From contig BPJS01000001.1 of NCBI GenBank assembly GCA_026004735.1, positions 930,001 to 994,000 of the forward strand: 64,000 nucleotides of DNA, read 5' to 3'. Shown piece after piece: positions 54,936 to 63,535 of the stretch. The translations under genes were made by a program, and so were the position numbers. The stretch's first letter is position 1; each line of letters opens with the position of its first letter. Origin of the DNA: Isosphaeraceae bacterium (GTDB taxonomy: Bacteria; Planctomycetota; Planctomycetia; Isosphaerales; Isosphaeraceae). A model generated the notes under the pieces. The model worked only from the letters and a program-made list of their open reading frames with translations, did no database searches and had not been told where the DNA came from.

Positions 54936-56435
54936 ATGCCCCTTACGCTGATCGGCCATGCCCTGCTCGACAATCCGATCACGGTCAAGCATGTCCGCTC
55001 TCGGCTACGCCGGGGGCAGATCCTCACTCCGGTCACCGTCGTCGCCGTGCTCTCGCTGCTCATCGCCTGGTGGGGCTATGTCGCCGTCCGCTATCCCGAT
55101 GGCGGGGTTGCCCGAATCGCCTTGATCCTCCAGGGCATCGTCCTGGTCGTCCTTGGCGGCAGCCAGGTCGGGGTCTCTCTCTCGGGCGCACGCGAGTCGG
55201 GCATCCTCGACTTCCATCGCATCAGCCCACTACCGCCGGCCGTCACCACACTCGGCTTCTTCTTCGGCGCCCCGGTGCGCGAGTATTTGCTCGCCCTGAT
55301 CCCGATCCCGCTTCTATTGCTCTCCGTCGCCGCGGGTGGCATCTCCCTGGCCGACTTCTACCAGTGGGAGCTGGCCCTCCTGCTCATCGCGTGGGTGTTC
55401 CACGTCATCGCGTTGCTCTCGGCGCTGGTCAGCCGCCGACCAGTGCGTAATGGCGGCGCAGGCTTGATCCTCCTGGGCATCATCGTTTTCGGCAACATCT
55501 TCGGCTGGTTGTTCTTCCGTTCTCCGAACGTGGCGAACCCTGATGGGCCGATCACTCTGCCGTTCTTCGGCCTGAATCTGCCCTGGCTGTCCTGGTTTGC
55601 TCTCTACACCCTCCCGCTCATCGGCTTTGGACTGCTCGCCGCGACCCGCAAGATGCAGTCGGCCCGCGCCCCCATGCTCTCAAAGCCTCAGGCTGTTGGC
55701 TTCCTGGGCGTGGTCACCAGCCTGATTCTGGGCGCCTTAGGCCGAGGAATCTTTCCGCGCGACCCCTTGTTCGCCCTGCTTCTTTACGGTCTGGGCGGTG
55801 CGGGTATCGTCGCATCCCTGCCGATCGTGGCCGACCTCGGCCAGTACACCCGGGGGCTGAGGCGGGCGGCTCGTATCGGCCAATCGCGCGTCCCGATCTG
55901 GGACGACCTGGCGTTGAATCGGCCGGTGCTGTTTGTGCTCTGCGGCATCGTGCTGCTCGGCGGTTCCTACCTGTTCTGGATCCAGGACGAGAGCCTGCGG
56001 CCGCCTTACTTCTCCCAGGCCGTGGCCGTGACGGTCCTCACGGTCGCCTACACGGGCCTGGCTCACCAGTATCTGGCCCTGACCACCCCGGCTCGAACCC
56101 GAGCCTTGCTCAGCCTGTTTCTCTTTCTCGTTTGGGTCGTACCGTTGCTGGCCGGAATCATTCTCAGGATCGCCAACGTCGAAGGGTCCTGGACCGATCT
56201 CTTCACCGGTTTGTCCCCGATCTCCGGGATCATCGCCATCGGGGCCGGCCGCCCGGGCACGACCCAGGCCTCCGACACCCTGCGCTTAGCGGCCCTGGCC
56301 CCCGCGGTCAGCTTGCCGTTGCTCTTCAACAATCTGATCTCCAACCGCCGCCGCCAGATCGAGGCAGCGCTCGGCACCGAGGACAGGCAGACGCCCAAGC
56401 CGCTCGATCGCTCCGGCTCGGCCCCGGGATTCTGA
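54936..56435 (+). CDS. ABC transporter permease (ABC-2 type)
   Basis: The 499-residue protein has about twelve hydrophobic segments, for example ILTPVTVVAVLSLLIAW, GILDFHRISPLPPAVT before LGFFFGAPVREYLLAL, and later IALLSALVSRRP and AGLILLGIIVFGNIF. The early phrase NPITVKHVRSRLRRGQ is seen in planctomycete and other ABC-2 permeases. It is coupled to the ATPase five bases upstream, so the two form an exporter. The long loop after segment 8 and the C-terminal polar tail (EDRQTPKPLDRSG) are cytoplasmic by the positive-inside rule. Confidence 0.87.
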   Translation: MPLTLIGHALLDNPITVKHVRSRLRRGQILTPVTVVAVLSLLIAWWGYVAVRYPDGGVARIALILQGIVLVVLGGSQVGVSLSGARESGILDFHRISPLPPAVTTLGFFFGAPVREYLLALIPIPLLLLSVAAGGISLADFYQWELALLLIAWVFHVIALLSALVSRRPVRNGGAGLILLGIIVFGNIFGWLFFRSPNVANPDGPITLPFFGLNLPWLSWFALYTLPLIGFGLLAATRKMQSARAPMLSKPQAVGFLGVVTSLILGALGRGIFPRDPLFALLLYGLGGAGIVASLPIVADLGQYTRGLRRAARIGQSRVPIWDDLALNRPVLFVLCGIVLLGGSYLFWIQDESLRPPYFSQAVAVTVLTVAYTGLAHQYLALTTPARTRALLSLFLFLVWVVPLLAGIILRIANVEGSWTDLFTGLSPISGIIAIGAGRPGTTQASDTLRLAALAPAVSLPLLFNNLISNRRRQIEAALGTEDRQTPKPLDRSGSAPGF

Positions 56436-56495
56436 ATCCGAGCCCCATTTCGGAGGCGCAGGCCTAGCCCGTAGCGCTGGATCCGAACCGACGGG

Positions 56496-57173
56496 TCATC
56501 CTCGCGCGGCGTCGACCAGCGCCCGCACCCGCTCCACGTCCACTGCCCCGCCTCGGTTGCCCCCCACACACGCCGCGCCGCGGACGGCAAAATAGTCGGG
56601 ACGAAGCCCGGCTAGGTTCCGGATCGCTTCCCGGTCCAGGCCTCCGGCCAGAACCACCAACCGGCCTGCGATACGCAGTCGTCGGACCATTGTCTCCCAC
56701 GGGGCACCGGCGTTCAGGATGGCTCGACCGGCTTTGTTCCAAGTGTCGAACAACACACCCGCGCAGCCCGCGGCGATTGCCTCGTCAACGATCTGCTCGG
56801 GCCGGGGCGCACCGGCGACGGTTGCGTCGGCATAGACGACGGCGATCCACTCCGGCCCACTCCACGCCCGGACGGCCGCCCATCGCCGCCGCCACTCGGG
56901 ATCACTCCCCTGGCCGGCCAGGCCCAGCTTGCGCCAGCGGACTCCCTCGACCGCTCCGCTTGCCCGGTCACGCTCGCGTTCGACCAATTCTCCGAGCGCC
57001 ACGCTGACCGGCACCCGACCGGACACGGCCCCGACCACCGCACGCCAGGTTGCCGGATCTGCCATCCCCAGCGGCCCGCGCTCCGGTTCCTTCACATCAA
57101 CGATCGCCGCCCCACCCGCAACCGCAACCCGAGCCTCTTCGGCCGACCGCACGCTGACCAGAAGACCTGCCAA
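56496..57173 (-). CDS. mfnB: (5-formylfuran-3-yl)methyl phosphate synthase-like protein (MfnB family)
   Basis: The start is probably the TTG at 57173, 19 bases after the upstream stop, giving 225 residues, the size of MfnB; an ATG at 57272 would overlap the previous gene. The sequence has GLLVSVRSAEEARVAV, IVDVKEPERGPLG, WRKLGLAG, IAVVYADATVAGA, GVLFDTWNKAG and LAGGLDREAI. The three lysines and the Asp described for archaeal MfnB are all present: K28 (DVKEP), K of WRKLG, and D/K of DTWNK. MfnB makes the furan ring of methanofuran from glyceraldehyde-3-phosphate. Planctomycetes often carry methanofuran- and methanopterin-linked C1 enzymes, so this fits. No other C1 gene is in the window. Confidence 0.82.
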   Translation of the reverse strand: MAGLLVSVRSAEEARVAVAGGAAIVDVKEPERGPLGMADPATWRAVVGAVSGRVPVSVALGELVERERDRASGAVEGVRWRKLGLAGQGSDPEWRRRWAAVRAWSGPEWIAVVYADATVAGAPRPEQIVDEAIAAGCAGVLFDTWNKAGRAILNAGAPWETMVRRLRIAGRLVVLAGGLDREAIRNLAGLRPDYFAVRGAACVGGNRGGAVDVERVRALVDAARG

Positions 57174-57192
57174 GGCGCACGCCCCAGATCGC

Positions 57193-57774
57193 TCAGTCGG
57201 TCCGGACCGCGATCGCCTCAACCGCCGCGGCCCGCCCTGACCAGACCCGACGCACCGCCCAATCAATCCCAAACAAAACCAGGGTGCTGGAGAGGTCGCC
57301 CGCCAGCATGTTGCGGAAATACGGCAAGGCCGCCCCGTAGCAGGCCATCAGCCCAGCCAGGGTCCGCGGATACGGAACGACGCTCGGCAGATTCGGCGGC
57401 GCGGCCCAAACCGCAAAATTCGTCAAAAGGTAGAAGAACAACCCGCCCAAGAAGGCCATCGTCGTCCAGCTTAGGGGGTTCTCGAGCCGAGCCGCTGCAC
57501 GCCCTAGGGCCACAACCCCCAAAATGGCCCCATAACGCGCCAGATTCTCCGCCGACCAGAGCCACGGCCGATACGGCGTACTCCAGGTCAGAACCAGATC
57601 CGTGACCACCAGCACCACAACCGGAACCAGCCACCCCAACCGCCGCGGCAGCCGCGCGCCGGCAAACAACGCCAGCGCCAACGGACTGAACAACGCAATC
57701 CAATTCGGGTCGTGGGGCATCAGACGCATCGCTATGCCCAAACCAATCAATCCCAGCGACAGCATAACGGTCAT
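57193..57774 (-). CDS. DUF6580-family integral membrane protein
   Basis: The 193-residue protein has five or six membrane segments, for example GLIGLGIAMRLMPHDPNWIAL, LALALFAGARLPRRLGWLV, VVVLVVTDLVLTWSTPYRPW and FLGGLFFYLLTNFAVWA. The late phrase YPRTLAGLMACYGAALPYF with RNMLAGDLSSTLVLFG is characteristic of DUF6580, a family related in shape to ECF-transporter substrate components. A transport role is possible. Its stop lies 19 bases before the MfnB-like start on the same strand, so the two are likely co-transcribed. Confidence 0.82.
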   Translation of the reverse strand: MTVMLSLGLIGLGIAMRLMPHDPNWIALFSPLALALFAGARLPRRLGWLVPVVVLVVTDLVLTWSTPYRPWLWSAENLARYGAILGVVALGRAAARLENPLSWTTMAFLGGLFFYLLTNFAVWAAPPNLPSVVPYPRTLAGLMACYGAALPYFRNMLAGDLSSTLVLFGIDWAVRRVWSGRAAAVEAIAVRTD

Positions 57775-58592
57775 GGCAAGCTCACCGGCTCAGGAGACTG
57801 TGTCCACTCCGACCCCAAGGCCAGGGCAGGGGCCTTATCATGATCGGCACAACCCCTGCGATTCAAGACAACCCGACACCACCCTTCCAGCATCCTCGTG
57901 ACCACCCCACCGCGTCGAGACCGTCCAACCAGATCGACTCTGCGGCCTCGGCCCGCCCGTCTCGCGGCCTGAGCCGGCGTGCGCCCCCCCTGGCGATCAA
58001 CCTCATCGCGGCTTGCGCTCCCAGGTCTTGGCGATCGACCCGCCGAACCTTTATTCCCCCTCTGCCTCAGGCTCCCCAATCGCCGCAACCGGCTGACCGG
58101 CAAACACTCCCACACGCGGCGCGCCAGGTCAAGCCGGCAACTTCCAGGCGAGCGGGTCGGTCTCTGCCCGAGCCCCAAGCGCGGGATACCATCGGCCGCG
58201 CCCTGGCTGGCGATCTGACCTCCTCGAGCGGTCGGACGAGTCCGGCCACCTCGACGCTCAGACTCGTCAAACTCCGCGACTGGGCCGTCAGCTCTGGTTT
58301 CCCACGACCGGGCCGACATCCCCGGCCGGCTTCCGACCCGCACTCAAGCTCCGATGCCCACCTGCTCCGGCGGGCATCGCATCCCGATGATCCCGCCCGA
58401 GGCCCTGCGGTCGGACGCATCCACCGCACGCCTATTCCGGGACGAGCAGACGTGCCGGCCGTTCCGCAGATCGGCGCCGTGTCGACAAAAGACACCGCAG
58501 ACGCGAAGCACTGGTCCGATGACATAACCTACACTTGCTTAGAGTTCGTAAGTTTACGTCGCCTCGCGCCTGCTCCGTTTCAGGACCGCGCT
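57775..58592. other. Gene-free stretch upstream of the Flp pilin
   Basis: These 818 bp contain open frames in several directions, but all have skewed, Arg/Pro/Ser-rich composition typical of GC-rich chance frames, and none has a good ribosome-binding site with a foldable product. A small inverted repeat CGTAA-GT-TTACG at about 58547-58558 lies 35 bases before the pilin start and may belong to its promoter. It is one of the longest stretches without a gene in the window. Confidence 0.45.
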
Positions 58593-58799
58593 ATGAAAGT
58601 AGAACAAGGCCGGGCCATCCGCTGTCTGGTCGACGACGACGGGCCGACCACCGTCGAGTATGCGGTCTTGCTCGGATTGATCCTGATGGTGGCCATGACG
58701 GCCATCCGGTCACTCGGTGGCGGAACCGAGGGACGTTGGCGGTCCAACGCCGACAAGATCCGTAGCGCGATTAGCCTCTCGGACACATCCTCCCCGTGA
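58593..58799 (+). CDS. Flp/Fap-type pilin component
   Basis: The 68-residue protein begins MKVEQGRAIRCLVDDDGPTT. The phrase GPTTVEYAVLLGLILMVAMTAI is the conserved Flp pilin segment: a Gly before the prepilin cleavage site, the Glu-Tyr (VEY) pair five residues on, and a hydrophobic helix. After processing by a TadV-type peptidase it would be a subunit of a tight-adherence pilus. The reading frame extends upstream into non-coding sequence, so the ATG at 58593 with AGGA upstream is the start. No tad genes are in the window, so this is an orphan. Confidence 0.85.
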   Translation: MKVEQGRAIRCLVDDDGPTTVEYAVLLGLILMVAMTAIRSLGGGTEGRWRSNADKIRSAISLSDTSSP

Positions 58800-58973
58800 C
58801 CGGGGCGGAACCCTGACCGGCGCGGAACGGCCGCTATCGATGGCCTTTTGCGGCTAGGTTGCCAGCACGGCAGAAGGACCGCGCACGCACCGATCGGCCC
58901 CTCTCGGCGGTTGGAGTTGCATCATCCCGACGCCCGGCGGGTTGGCCGCGGTCGGCACGATCCGGCGATTCGA

Positions 58974-59294
58974 TCAGATCGGGTACAGGTTCTTCATCCG
59001 GTCCCGAGCCGCCGCGCTGCCTTTCGAGGCCTTGATGAGCGGAAAGGTCATCATTTGGCCATCGACCTCGAGCGTGATCGTGCCCTGGCGAATGACCGAC
59101 GTGGCAACCCGTACCCGCTTCGTCTTGCCGTTCGGCAGCCAGATGCGGATCGTCTGCAAATTCGGCTCGAAGGTCCTCCGGCTGATGCCGGTCACCTTGG
59201 TCCCCACGCCGCCCAGATATTTGGCTTTACCGCGTGTGGTGATCTGATTGCCGAATACTGTCTTTTTGCCGGAAACTTCGCACTTGCGTCCCAT
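58974..59294 (-). CDS. rpmB: 50S ribosomal protein bL28
   Basis: The 106-residue protein starts at an ATG behind AGGAG. MGRKCEVSGKKTVFGNQIT and RRTFEPNLQTIRIWL match the bL28 core. It is longer than typical bL28 (about 62-80 residues): roughly ten residues (KYLGGVGTKVTG) are inserted before the RR-x-F-x-PNLQ block, and the C-terminus has extra residues ending MKNLYPI. The second Cys pair of zinc-binding bL28 forms is absent. It sits 70 bases downstream of rpmF on the same strand. Confidence 0.88.
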   Translation of the reverse strand: MGRKCEVSGKKTVFGNQITTRGKAKYLGGVGTKVTGISRRTFEPNLQTIRIWLPNGKTKRVRVATSVIRQGTITLEVDGQMMTFPLIKASKGSAAARDRMKNLYPI

Positions 59295-59364
59295 GACGGG
59301 GACTCCTGAATCAGTTCGGCCGCAGGATCGGTTCCGAAGATCGGCGTTGATCGCCTACGGGGCT

Positions 59365-59574
59365 CTACTTGCCGCCGGTCTTGGTCTTGGATAGGGGATT
59401 GCGGGGTTTACTGCGCTGAATGTTGCCGCACTCCTCGACCAGGTCGCAAACCTTGTGCGGCGGCACCGCCTCTTTGCATTGGGGGCAGATATTCAGCGCC
59501 GGGGCGACCAGGGCGTCGTGGCTCCGTCGCATACCTTGCCGTGAGGGGGATTTTCGTCGCTTGGGAACTGCCAC
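59365..59574 (-). CDS. rpmF: 50S ribosomal protein bL32
   Basis: The 69-residue protein starts with GTG, nine bases after AGGAG. The opening AVPKRRKSPSRQGMRRSH is the bL32 signature, followed by LNICPQCKEAVPPHKVC with the first zinc Cys pair and VC...EEC in place of the usual second pair. The tail IQRSKPRNPLSKTKTGGK is basic. It precedes rpmB on one strand and is divergent from proC. Confidence 0.9.
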   Translation of the reverse strand: MAVPKRRKSPSRQGMRRSHDALVAPALNICPQCKEAVPPHKVCDLVEECGNIQRSKPRNPLSKTKTGGK

Positions 59575-59783
59575 GATTCGAACTCCTGACGCCGCGGCAC
59601 ATGGCGTCGCTCAGATCAGTCAGAGTGAAGTCCCAAACTTTATCGCGCTCCAGCCCGTCTCGGCAAGGGCACCGTCTACGCTCGGGTCGGCCGTCTGCTA
59701 AAATCCAGAACTTGACCGGTGGCCAGAGCGGCTTGCTGACCGCCCTCGGCGACGGCGGTCGGGAACCTGCGGGAGGATCGGCT

Positions 59784-60608
59784 GTGGCGACACGGTGGGG
59801 GTTTATCGGAGCCGGCCAGATGGCCACGGCGCTTGCGCGTGGCCTGATCGCCGCCGGAGCCGCTGTTCGGGATGACCTCTACGCCAGCGATCCCGACCGA
59901 CAGGCCCTGGAGCGCTTGGCGGCAAGCTGCGGACTTCGGCCGTGCGCCCAGAATCGCGAGGTCGCGGCCACCGCCGACGTCATCGTCCTGGCCGTCAAAC
60001 CCCAATCGATGCCTGAAGTCCTGGCCGAGTTGGCCCCCTGCGTCGACGGCCGCCATCTGGTCGTCTCGGTCGCCGCGGGCGTGACGCTCGCCGCGATCCG
60101 CGGCGCGCTGGGCGCAGGTCCCCGGCTCGTCCGTGTCATGCCCAACACGCCCGCTCTGGTCGGCGCTGCGGCCTCGGCTTACGCTCTGGACGCGTCGGCC
60201 ACGGAGGCCGACGAGCGGCTGGTCCGCCATGGCCTGGAGTCGATCGGCCGCGTGGTCCGGGTGCCGGAGTCGCTGCTCGACGCGGTCACGGGGCTATCGG
60301 GCAGTGGTCCGGCCTTCGTTTTTCTCGTCATCGACGCTCTGGCTGATGGCGGGGTCCGCGTGGGTCTGCCCCGTTCGACCGCGCTTGAACTGGCCGCTCA
60401 GACCGTCCTGGGTGCCGCACGTATGGTCCTCGAGACCGGCGAGCATCCCGCGGTGCTCAAGGACCGCGTCGCCAGTCCGGCCGGCACGACGATTGCCGGA
60501 CTGCATGCCCTGGAGCGCGGTGGAGTGAGGGCCGCCGTGATCGACGCCGTCGTTGCCGCTGCCCAGCGCGCCGCCGAGTTGGGCCATCCGCCGGCTCGTG
60601 GATCCTAG
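59784..60608 (+). CDS. proC: Pyrroline-5-carboxylate reductase
   Basis: The start is GTG at 59784, eight bases after GGGAGGA; upstream in-frame sequence is an rpmF shadow. The 274-residue protein has the Rossmann motif WGFIGAGQMATALARGLI, then VIVLAVKPQSMPEVL, RLVRVMPNTPALVGAAASA, the ProC signature TGLSGSGPAFVFLVIDALADGG, and VASPAGTTIAGLHALERGGVR. It reduces pyrroline-5-carboxylate to proline with NAD(P)H. A second possible proline route is the ornithine cyclodeaminase-like protein at 39000-40247. The phosphoesterase gene follows 17 bases downstream. Confidence 0.93.
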   Translation: MATRWGFIGAGQMATALARGLIAAGAAVRDDLYASDPDRQALERLAASCGLRPCAQNREVAATADVIVLAVKPQSMPEVLAELAPCVDGRHLVVSVAAGVTLAAIRGALGAGPRLVRVMPNTPALVGAAASAYALDASATEADERLVRHGLESIGRVVRVPESLLDAVTGLSGSGPAFVFLVIDALADGGVRVGLPRSTALELAAQTVLGAARMVLETGEHPAVLKDRVASPAGTTIAGLHALERGGVRAAVIDAVVAAAQRAAELGHPPARGS

Positions 60609-60625
60609 AGAGGACGGGCCGCTCC

Positions 60626-61273
60626 GTGAAACTCGGCCTGATCTCCGACCTCCACGGCGACGCCTCCGCTCTCGACCGCGCCTTGTCCTTGCTCGACGAC
60701 CACGCCGCAGACCCAATCCTCTGCGCTGGCGACTTGGTCGGTTATGGTCCCGAACCGGATCGGGTCGTCCGTTGCCTCCGTGCTCGCCAAATCGTCTGCG
60801 TCCGCGGGAATCACGACCGCTGGGCCCTCGGCCGTGCTCCCGATGCCCGCGATCCATCCGGTGGCTCCACCCCATCGGCCGAAACCCGCGCCTTCCTGGC
60901 GGACCTTCCCCCCCTGGCCATCCGCATCCTGGCCGGTCGCGTCATCGTCATCGCCCACGGGATCCCCGGCGACGACACCTGCTACCTCAACCTCGAATCC
61001 TTCTCAACCGCCCAGCTCGACGCCATGCTCGACGACCTCGGCGCAGATGTGCTGGTGGTCGGACACACCCACCAGCCCGCCTGGTTTCGCAGCCGCTCCG
61101 GTGGGCTGATCGTCAATCCCGGCTCGGTCCTCTCGTGCGTTCCCGGCGTCCGATCGTCGCAGACCTGCGCCGTGCTCGACCTCAAAACCGAAGCCGCCAC
61201 CTTTCTCGACCTCCGGACCGGCGCCGTCCGCGCCGTCGATCCGTGGAGCGCCGATCGCCGCCCCGCGATATAG
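60626..61273 (+). CDS. YfcE/MJ0936-type metallophosphoesterase
   Basis: The 215-residue protein starts with GTG and has the calcineurin-like motif set: GLISDLHGDASALDRAL, CAGDLVGYGPEPDRVV, VCVRGNHDRWALG, VIVIAHGIPGDD and LVVGHTHQPAWF, ending NPGSVLSCVPG. These supply ligands for two metal ions. It lies downstream of proC and 44 bases upstream of guaA, all on the plus strand, so the three may form an operon. Small phosphodiesterases of this kind cleave nucleotides or phosphodiesters; the exact substrate is unknown. Confidence 0.88.
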   Translation: MKLGLISDLHGDASALDRALSLLDDHAADPILCAGDLVGYGPEPDRVVRCLRARQIVCVRGNHDRWALGRAPDARDPSGGSTPSAETRAFLADLPPLAIRILAGRVIVIAHGIPGDDTCYLNLESFSTAQLDAMLDDLGADVLVVGHTHQPAWFRSRSGGLIVNPGSVLSCVPGVRSSQTCAVLDLKTEAATFLDLRTGAVRAVDPWSADRRPAI

Positions 61274-61317
61274 TTGTGTCCTGAACCCCTCTGACCCAAA
61301 CGCCCGCCCCTCCAGGT

Positions 61318-62892
61318 ATGACCACCGTGGCCCACGCCCAGGAAACCTCGCGCCGACCGGTTCTCGTCTTCGATTTTGGCTCGCAGTACGTCCAGCTCAT
61401 CGCCCGCCGGGTTCGCGAACGCCACGCCTTCGCGACGATCGTCCGCCACGACCTGCCCATCGAGCGAATCCGCGAACTGAATCCTCTGGCTCTGATTCTC
61501 TCGGGCGGACCGTCCAGCGTCTACGAACCCGGCGCTCCCCGCTGCGATCCCCGCCTCTTTGACCTGGGCATCCCGGTTCTCGGCATTTGCTACGGCATGC
61601 AACTGGCCTGCGACGCCCTGGGCGGCCGCGTCGAACCCTGCCCCGCGCGCGAATACGGCCGCGCCGAGTGCCGCATCCTCGACACCTCCGATCCCCTGTT
61701 CCTCGGCATTCCCGAACACACCATCGTCTGGATGAGCCACGGCGACCAGGTTCGCACTGTCGGTCCCGACTTCGTCGCCCTGGCCGCCACCCCGAGCTGC
61801 CCGCTGGCCGCAGTTCGCCACCGCAGCCGCCCGGTCTACGGGCTTCAGTTCCACCCCGAGGTCAGCCACACCCCGCAAGGCTCAGCGATCCTCGGCAACT
61901 TTCTGGATCGGATCGCCCAGAGTCCGGGCACCTGGACCATGGACGCCTTTCTGGAAACCGCCCTGGCCGAGATCCGCGACCGCGTCGGTCCCGATGAACG
62001 GGTGGTTTGCGGCGTCTCCGGCGGAGTCGATTCCTCGGTCACCGCCGCGCTCTTGGCCCGCGCTCTGGGCCGCCGGGTCGTCTGCCTCTTCGTCGACAAC
62101 GGATTGCTGCGGCTCGGCGAGCGGGAGGCCGTCGTCGAGGCCTTCGGCCTTCACTCCGACGCCGAGCTGCGCGTCATCGACGCGGCCGACCAGTTCCTGG
62201 ACTCTCTCCGAGGCGTCGTCGATCCCCAGGAAAAGCGGGTCCGCATCGGCCATACGTTCATCGAGGTCTTCCAGCAGGCCGCCCGCTCGATTCCCAACGC
62301 CCGCTACCTCGCCCAGGGCACCCTCTACCCCGACGTGATCGAATCCGGCGGCTCGCCCGATGCCCCCGCCGCCACGATCAAGCACCACCACAACGTCGGC
62401 GGCCTCCCCGAACAGCTCGGCTTCGAACTGATCGAACCGCTCCGCGACCTGTTCAAGGACGAGGTCCGCCACCTCGGTGTCGAACTCGGCCTGCCCGAAG
62501 AGATGGTCTGGCGCCATCCTTTCCCGGGCCCTGGCCTGGCCGTCCGATGCCTCGGCGAAGTCACCCGCGAGCGGCTCGAGGTCCTCCGCCAGGCCGACGC
62601 CATTTTCCTGGAGGAACTCCGCGCGGCCGGCCTCGAACGCGTCGTCGCCCAGGCCTTCGCTGTCCTCCTGCCCGTCAAGTCGGTCGGCGTCATGGGCGAC
62701 TTCCGCACCTACGAAAGCACCGTCGCCCTCCGCGCCGTCGAAACCGACAACTTCATGACCGCCGACTGGGCTCCGCTGCCCCACCACGTCCTCGCCCGTG
62801 CCTCGACCCGCATCATCAACACCGTCCGCGGCGTCAACCGCGTCGTCTACGACATCACCAGCAAACCTCCCGGAACGATCGAATGGGAGTGA
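61318..62892 (+). CDS. guaA: GMP synthase (glutamine-hydrolysing)
   Basis: The 524-residue protein has both domains. The class I amidotransferase part carries [15 protein letters not shown] with nucleophile Cys91, and [11 protein letters not shown] with the His-Glu pair. The synthetase part has the ATP-pyrophosphatase loop [18 protein letters not shown], then [58 protein letters not shown] and the C-terminal dimer domain ending [14 protein letters not shown]. It turns XMP into GMP. A ribosome-binding site is weak (CCTCCAGGT ATG). The start adds ten residues before the first strand. Confidence 0.96.
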   Translation: MTTVAHAQETSRRPVLVFDFGSQYVQLIARRVRERHAFATIVRHDLPIERIRELNPLALILSGGPSSVYEPGAPRCDPRLFDLGIPVLGICYGMQLACDALGGRVEPCPAREYGRAECRILDTSDPLFLGIPEHTIVWMSHGDQVRTVGPDFVALAATPSCPLAAVRHRSRPVYGLQFHPEVSHTPQGSAILGNFLDRIAQSPGTWTMDAFLETALAEIRDRVGPDERVVCGVSGGVDSSVTAALLARALGRRVVCLFVDNGLLRLGEREAVVEAFGLHSDAELRVIDAADQFLDSLRGVVDPQEKRVRIGHTFIEVFQQAARSIPNARYLAQGTLYPDVIESGGSPDAPAATIKHHHNVGGLPEQLGFELIEPLRDLFKDEVRHLGVELGLPEEMVWRHPFPGPGLAVRCLGEVTRERLEVLRQADAIFLEELRAAGLERVVAQAFAVLLPVKSVGVMGDFRTYESTVALRAVETDNFMTADWAPLPHHVLARASTRIINTVRGVNRVVYDITSKPPGTIEWE

Positions 62893-63142
62893 TCGCTCGA
62901 TCCTCGCCCCGGACCTTCCCCCCCTCGGCATGACCTGACCAAACGATACGTCCCGAGCCGGGGCCGCTTCGACCCATGGCCCGAACGGTTCCTTCCCTCA
63001 CGAGGCACGCTGGCCTACCGCCGAAGGCCCGGCGGTCCCGCCTCTGATCCACGCCCCACTCGGCCTCGACACCCAGCCCACCCACCGCCAAACTACTCCT
63101 TCCGTCCAACCGCCCACGATATCCAGGGAGCCACCCAACCCC

Positions 63143-63487
63143 ATGCCGTCCGCCGTCTGGTTTCTGCTGCTCCTGACTCTGTCGAACGTTTTCATGACTG
63201 TCGCCTGGTATGGCCACCTCAAGCAAAAGTCACTCGCCCTCTGGGCGGCGATCGTTCTGAGTTGGTTGATTGCGTTTTTCGAATACTGCTTCCAGGTCCC
63301 AGCCAACCGCATCGGCTACAAGGTGTTCAGCCTGACCCAGCTCAAGGTCGCCCAGGAGTGCATCACCCTGCTCGTCTTCCTGGTCTTCGCGACCGTCGCC
63401 TTCAAGGAAGTGCCGCGGTGGAATACACTGGTATCGGTTGCGTGTCTGGTTGGCGCGGTCTACTTCGCGTTCCTGGGCCGATCCTAG
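63143..63487 (+). CDS. DUF486-family small membrane protein (DMT superfamily)
   Basis: The 114-residue protein has four hydrophobic segments. The family pattern is plain: LLLTLSNVFMTVAWYGHLK, AAIVLSWLIAFFEYCFQVPANRIGY, and FSLTQLKVAQECITLLVF. DUF486 proteins are four-helix relatives of small multidrug resistance transporters and probably act as dimers. The substrate is unknown. The start lies 250 bases after guaA, with no gene in between, and a hairpin follows its stop. Confidence 0.88.
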   Translation: MPSAVWFLLLLTLSNVFMTVAWYGHLKQKSLALWAAIVLSWLIAFFEYCFQVPANRIGYKVFSLTQLKVAQECITLLVFLVFATVAFKEVPRWNTLVSVACLVGAVYFAFLGRS

Positions 63488-63490
63488 GCG

Positions 63491-63510
63491 CGCCGGACGA
63501 CCGTCCGGCG
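63491..63510 (+). terminator. Hairpin after the DUF486 gene
   Basis: CGCCGGAC-GACC-GTCCGGCG forms a perfect eight-base stem with a four-base loop, three bases past the stop. No T-run follows. It lies only 26 bases before the next start, so partial read-through is likely. Confidence 0.4.
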
Positions 63511-63535
63511 TGGCCTTCTTCCGGAGCCTCCGACG

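Noticed and set aside
57771..58525. Minus-strand frames of 152-190 codons upstream of the Flp pilin
   Set aside because: Products are Arg/Ser/Gly-rich without a hydrophobic core, lack ribosome-binding sites, and overlap similar chance frames on the other strand.
57840..58592. 251-codon N-terminal extension of the Flp pilin frame
   Set aside because: Pilins of this type are 50-80 residues, the extension is Pro/Arg-rich and has no signal, and an ATG sits at the expected place.
59560..59600. A GTTCGAATC sequence resembling a tRNA T-loop on the minus strand
   Set aside because: The flanking bases do not pair as a T-stem and no acceptor or anticodon stem can be drawn; it is the region of the rpmF ribosome-binding site.
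59541..59783. Extension of proC to an upstream ATG at 59541
   Set aside because: The extra 81 codons are antisense to rpmF and its leader and do not resemble ProC. The GTG at 59784 has a strong ribosome-binding site.
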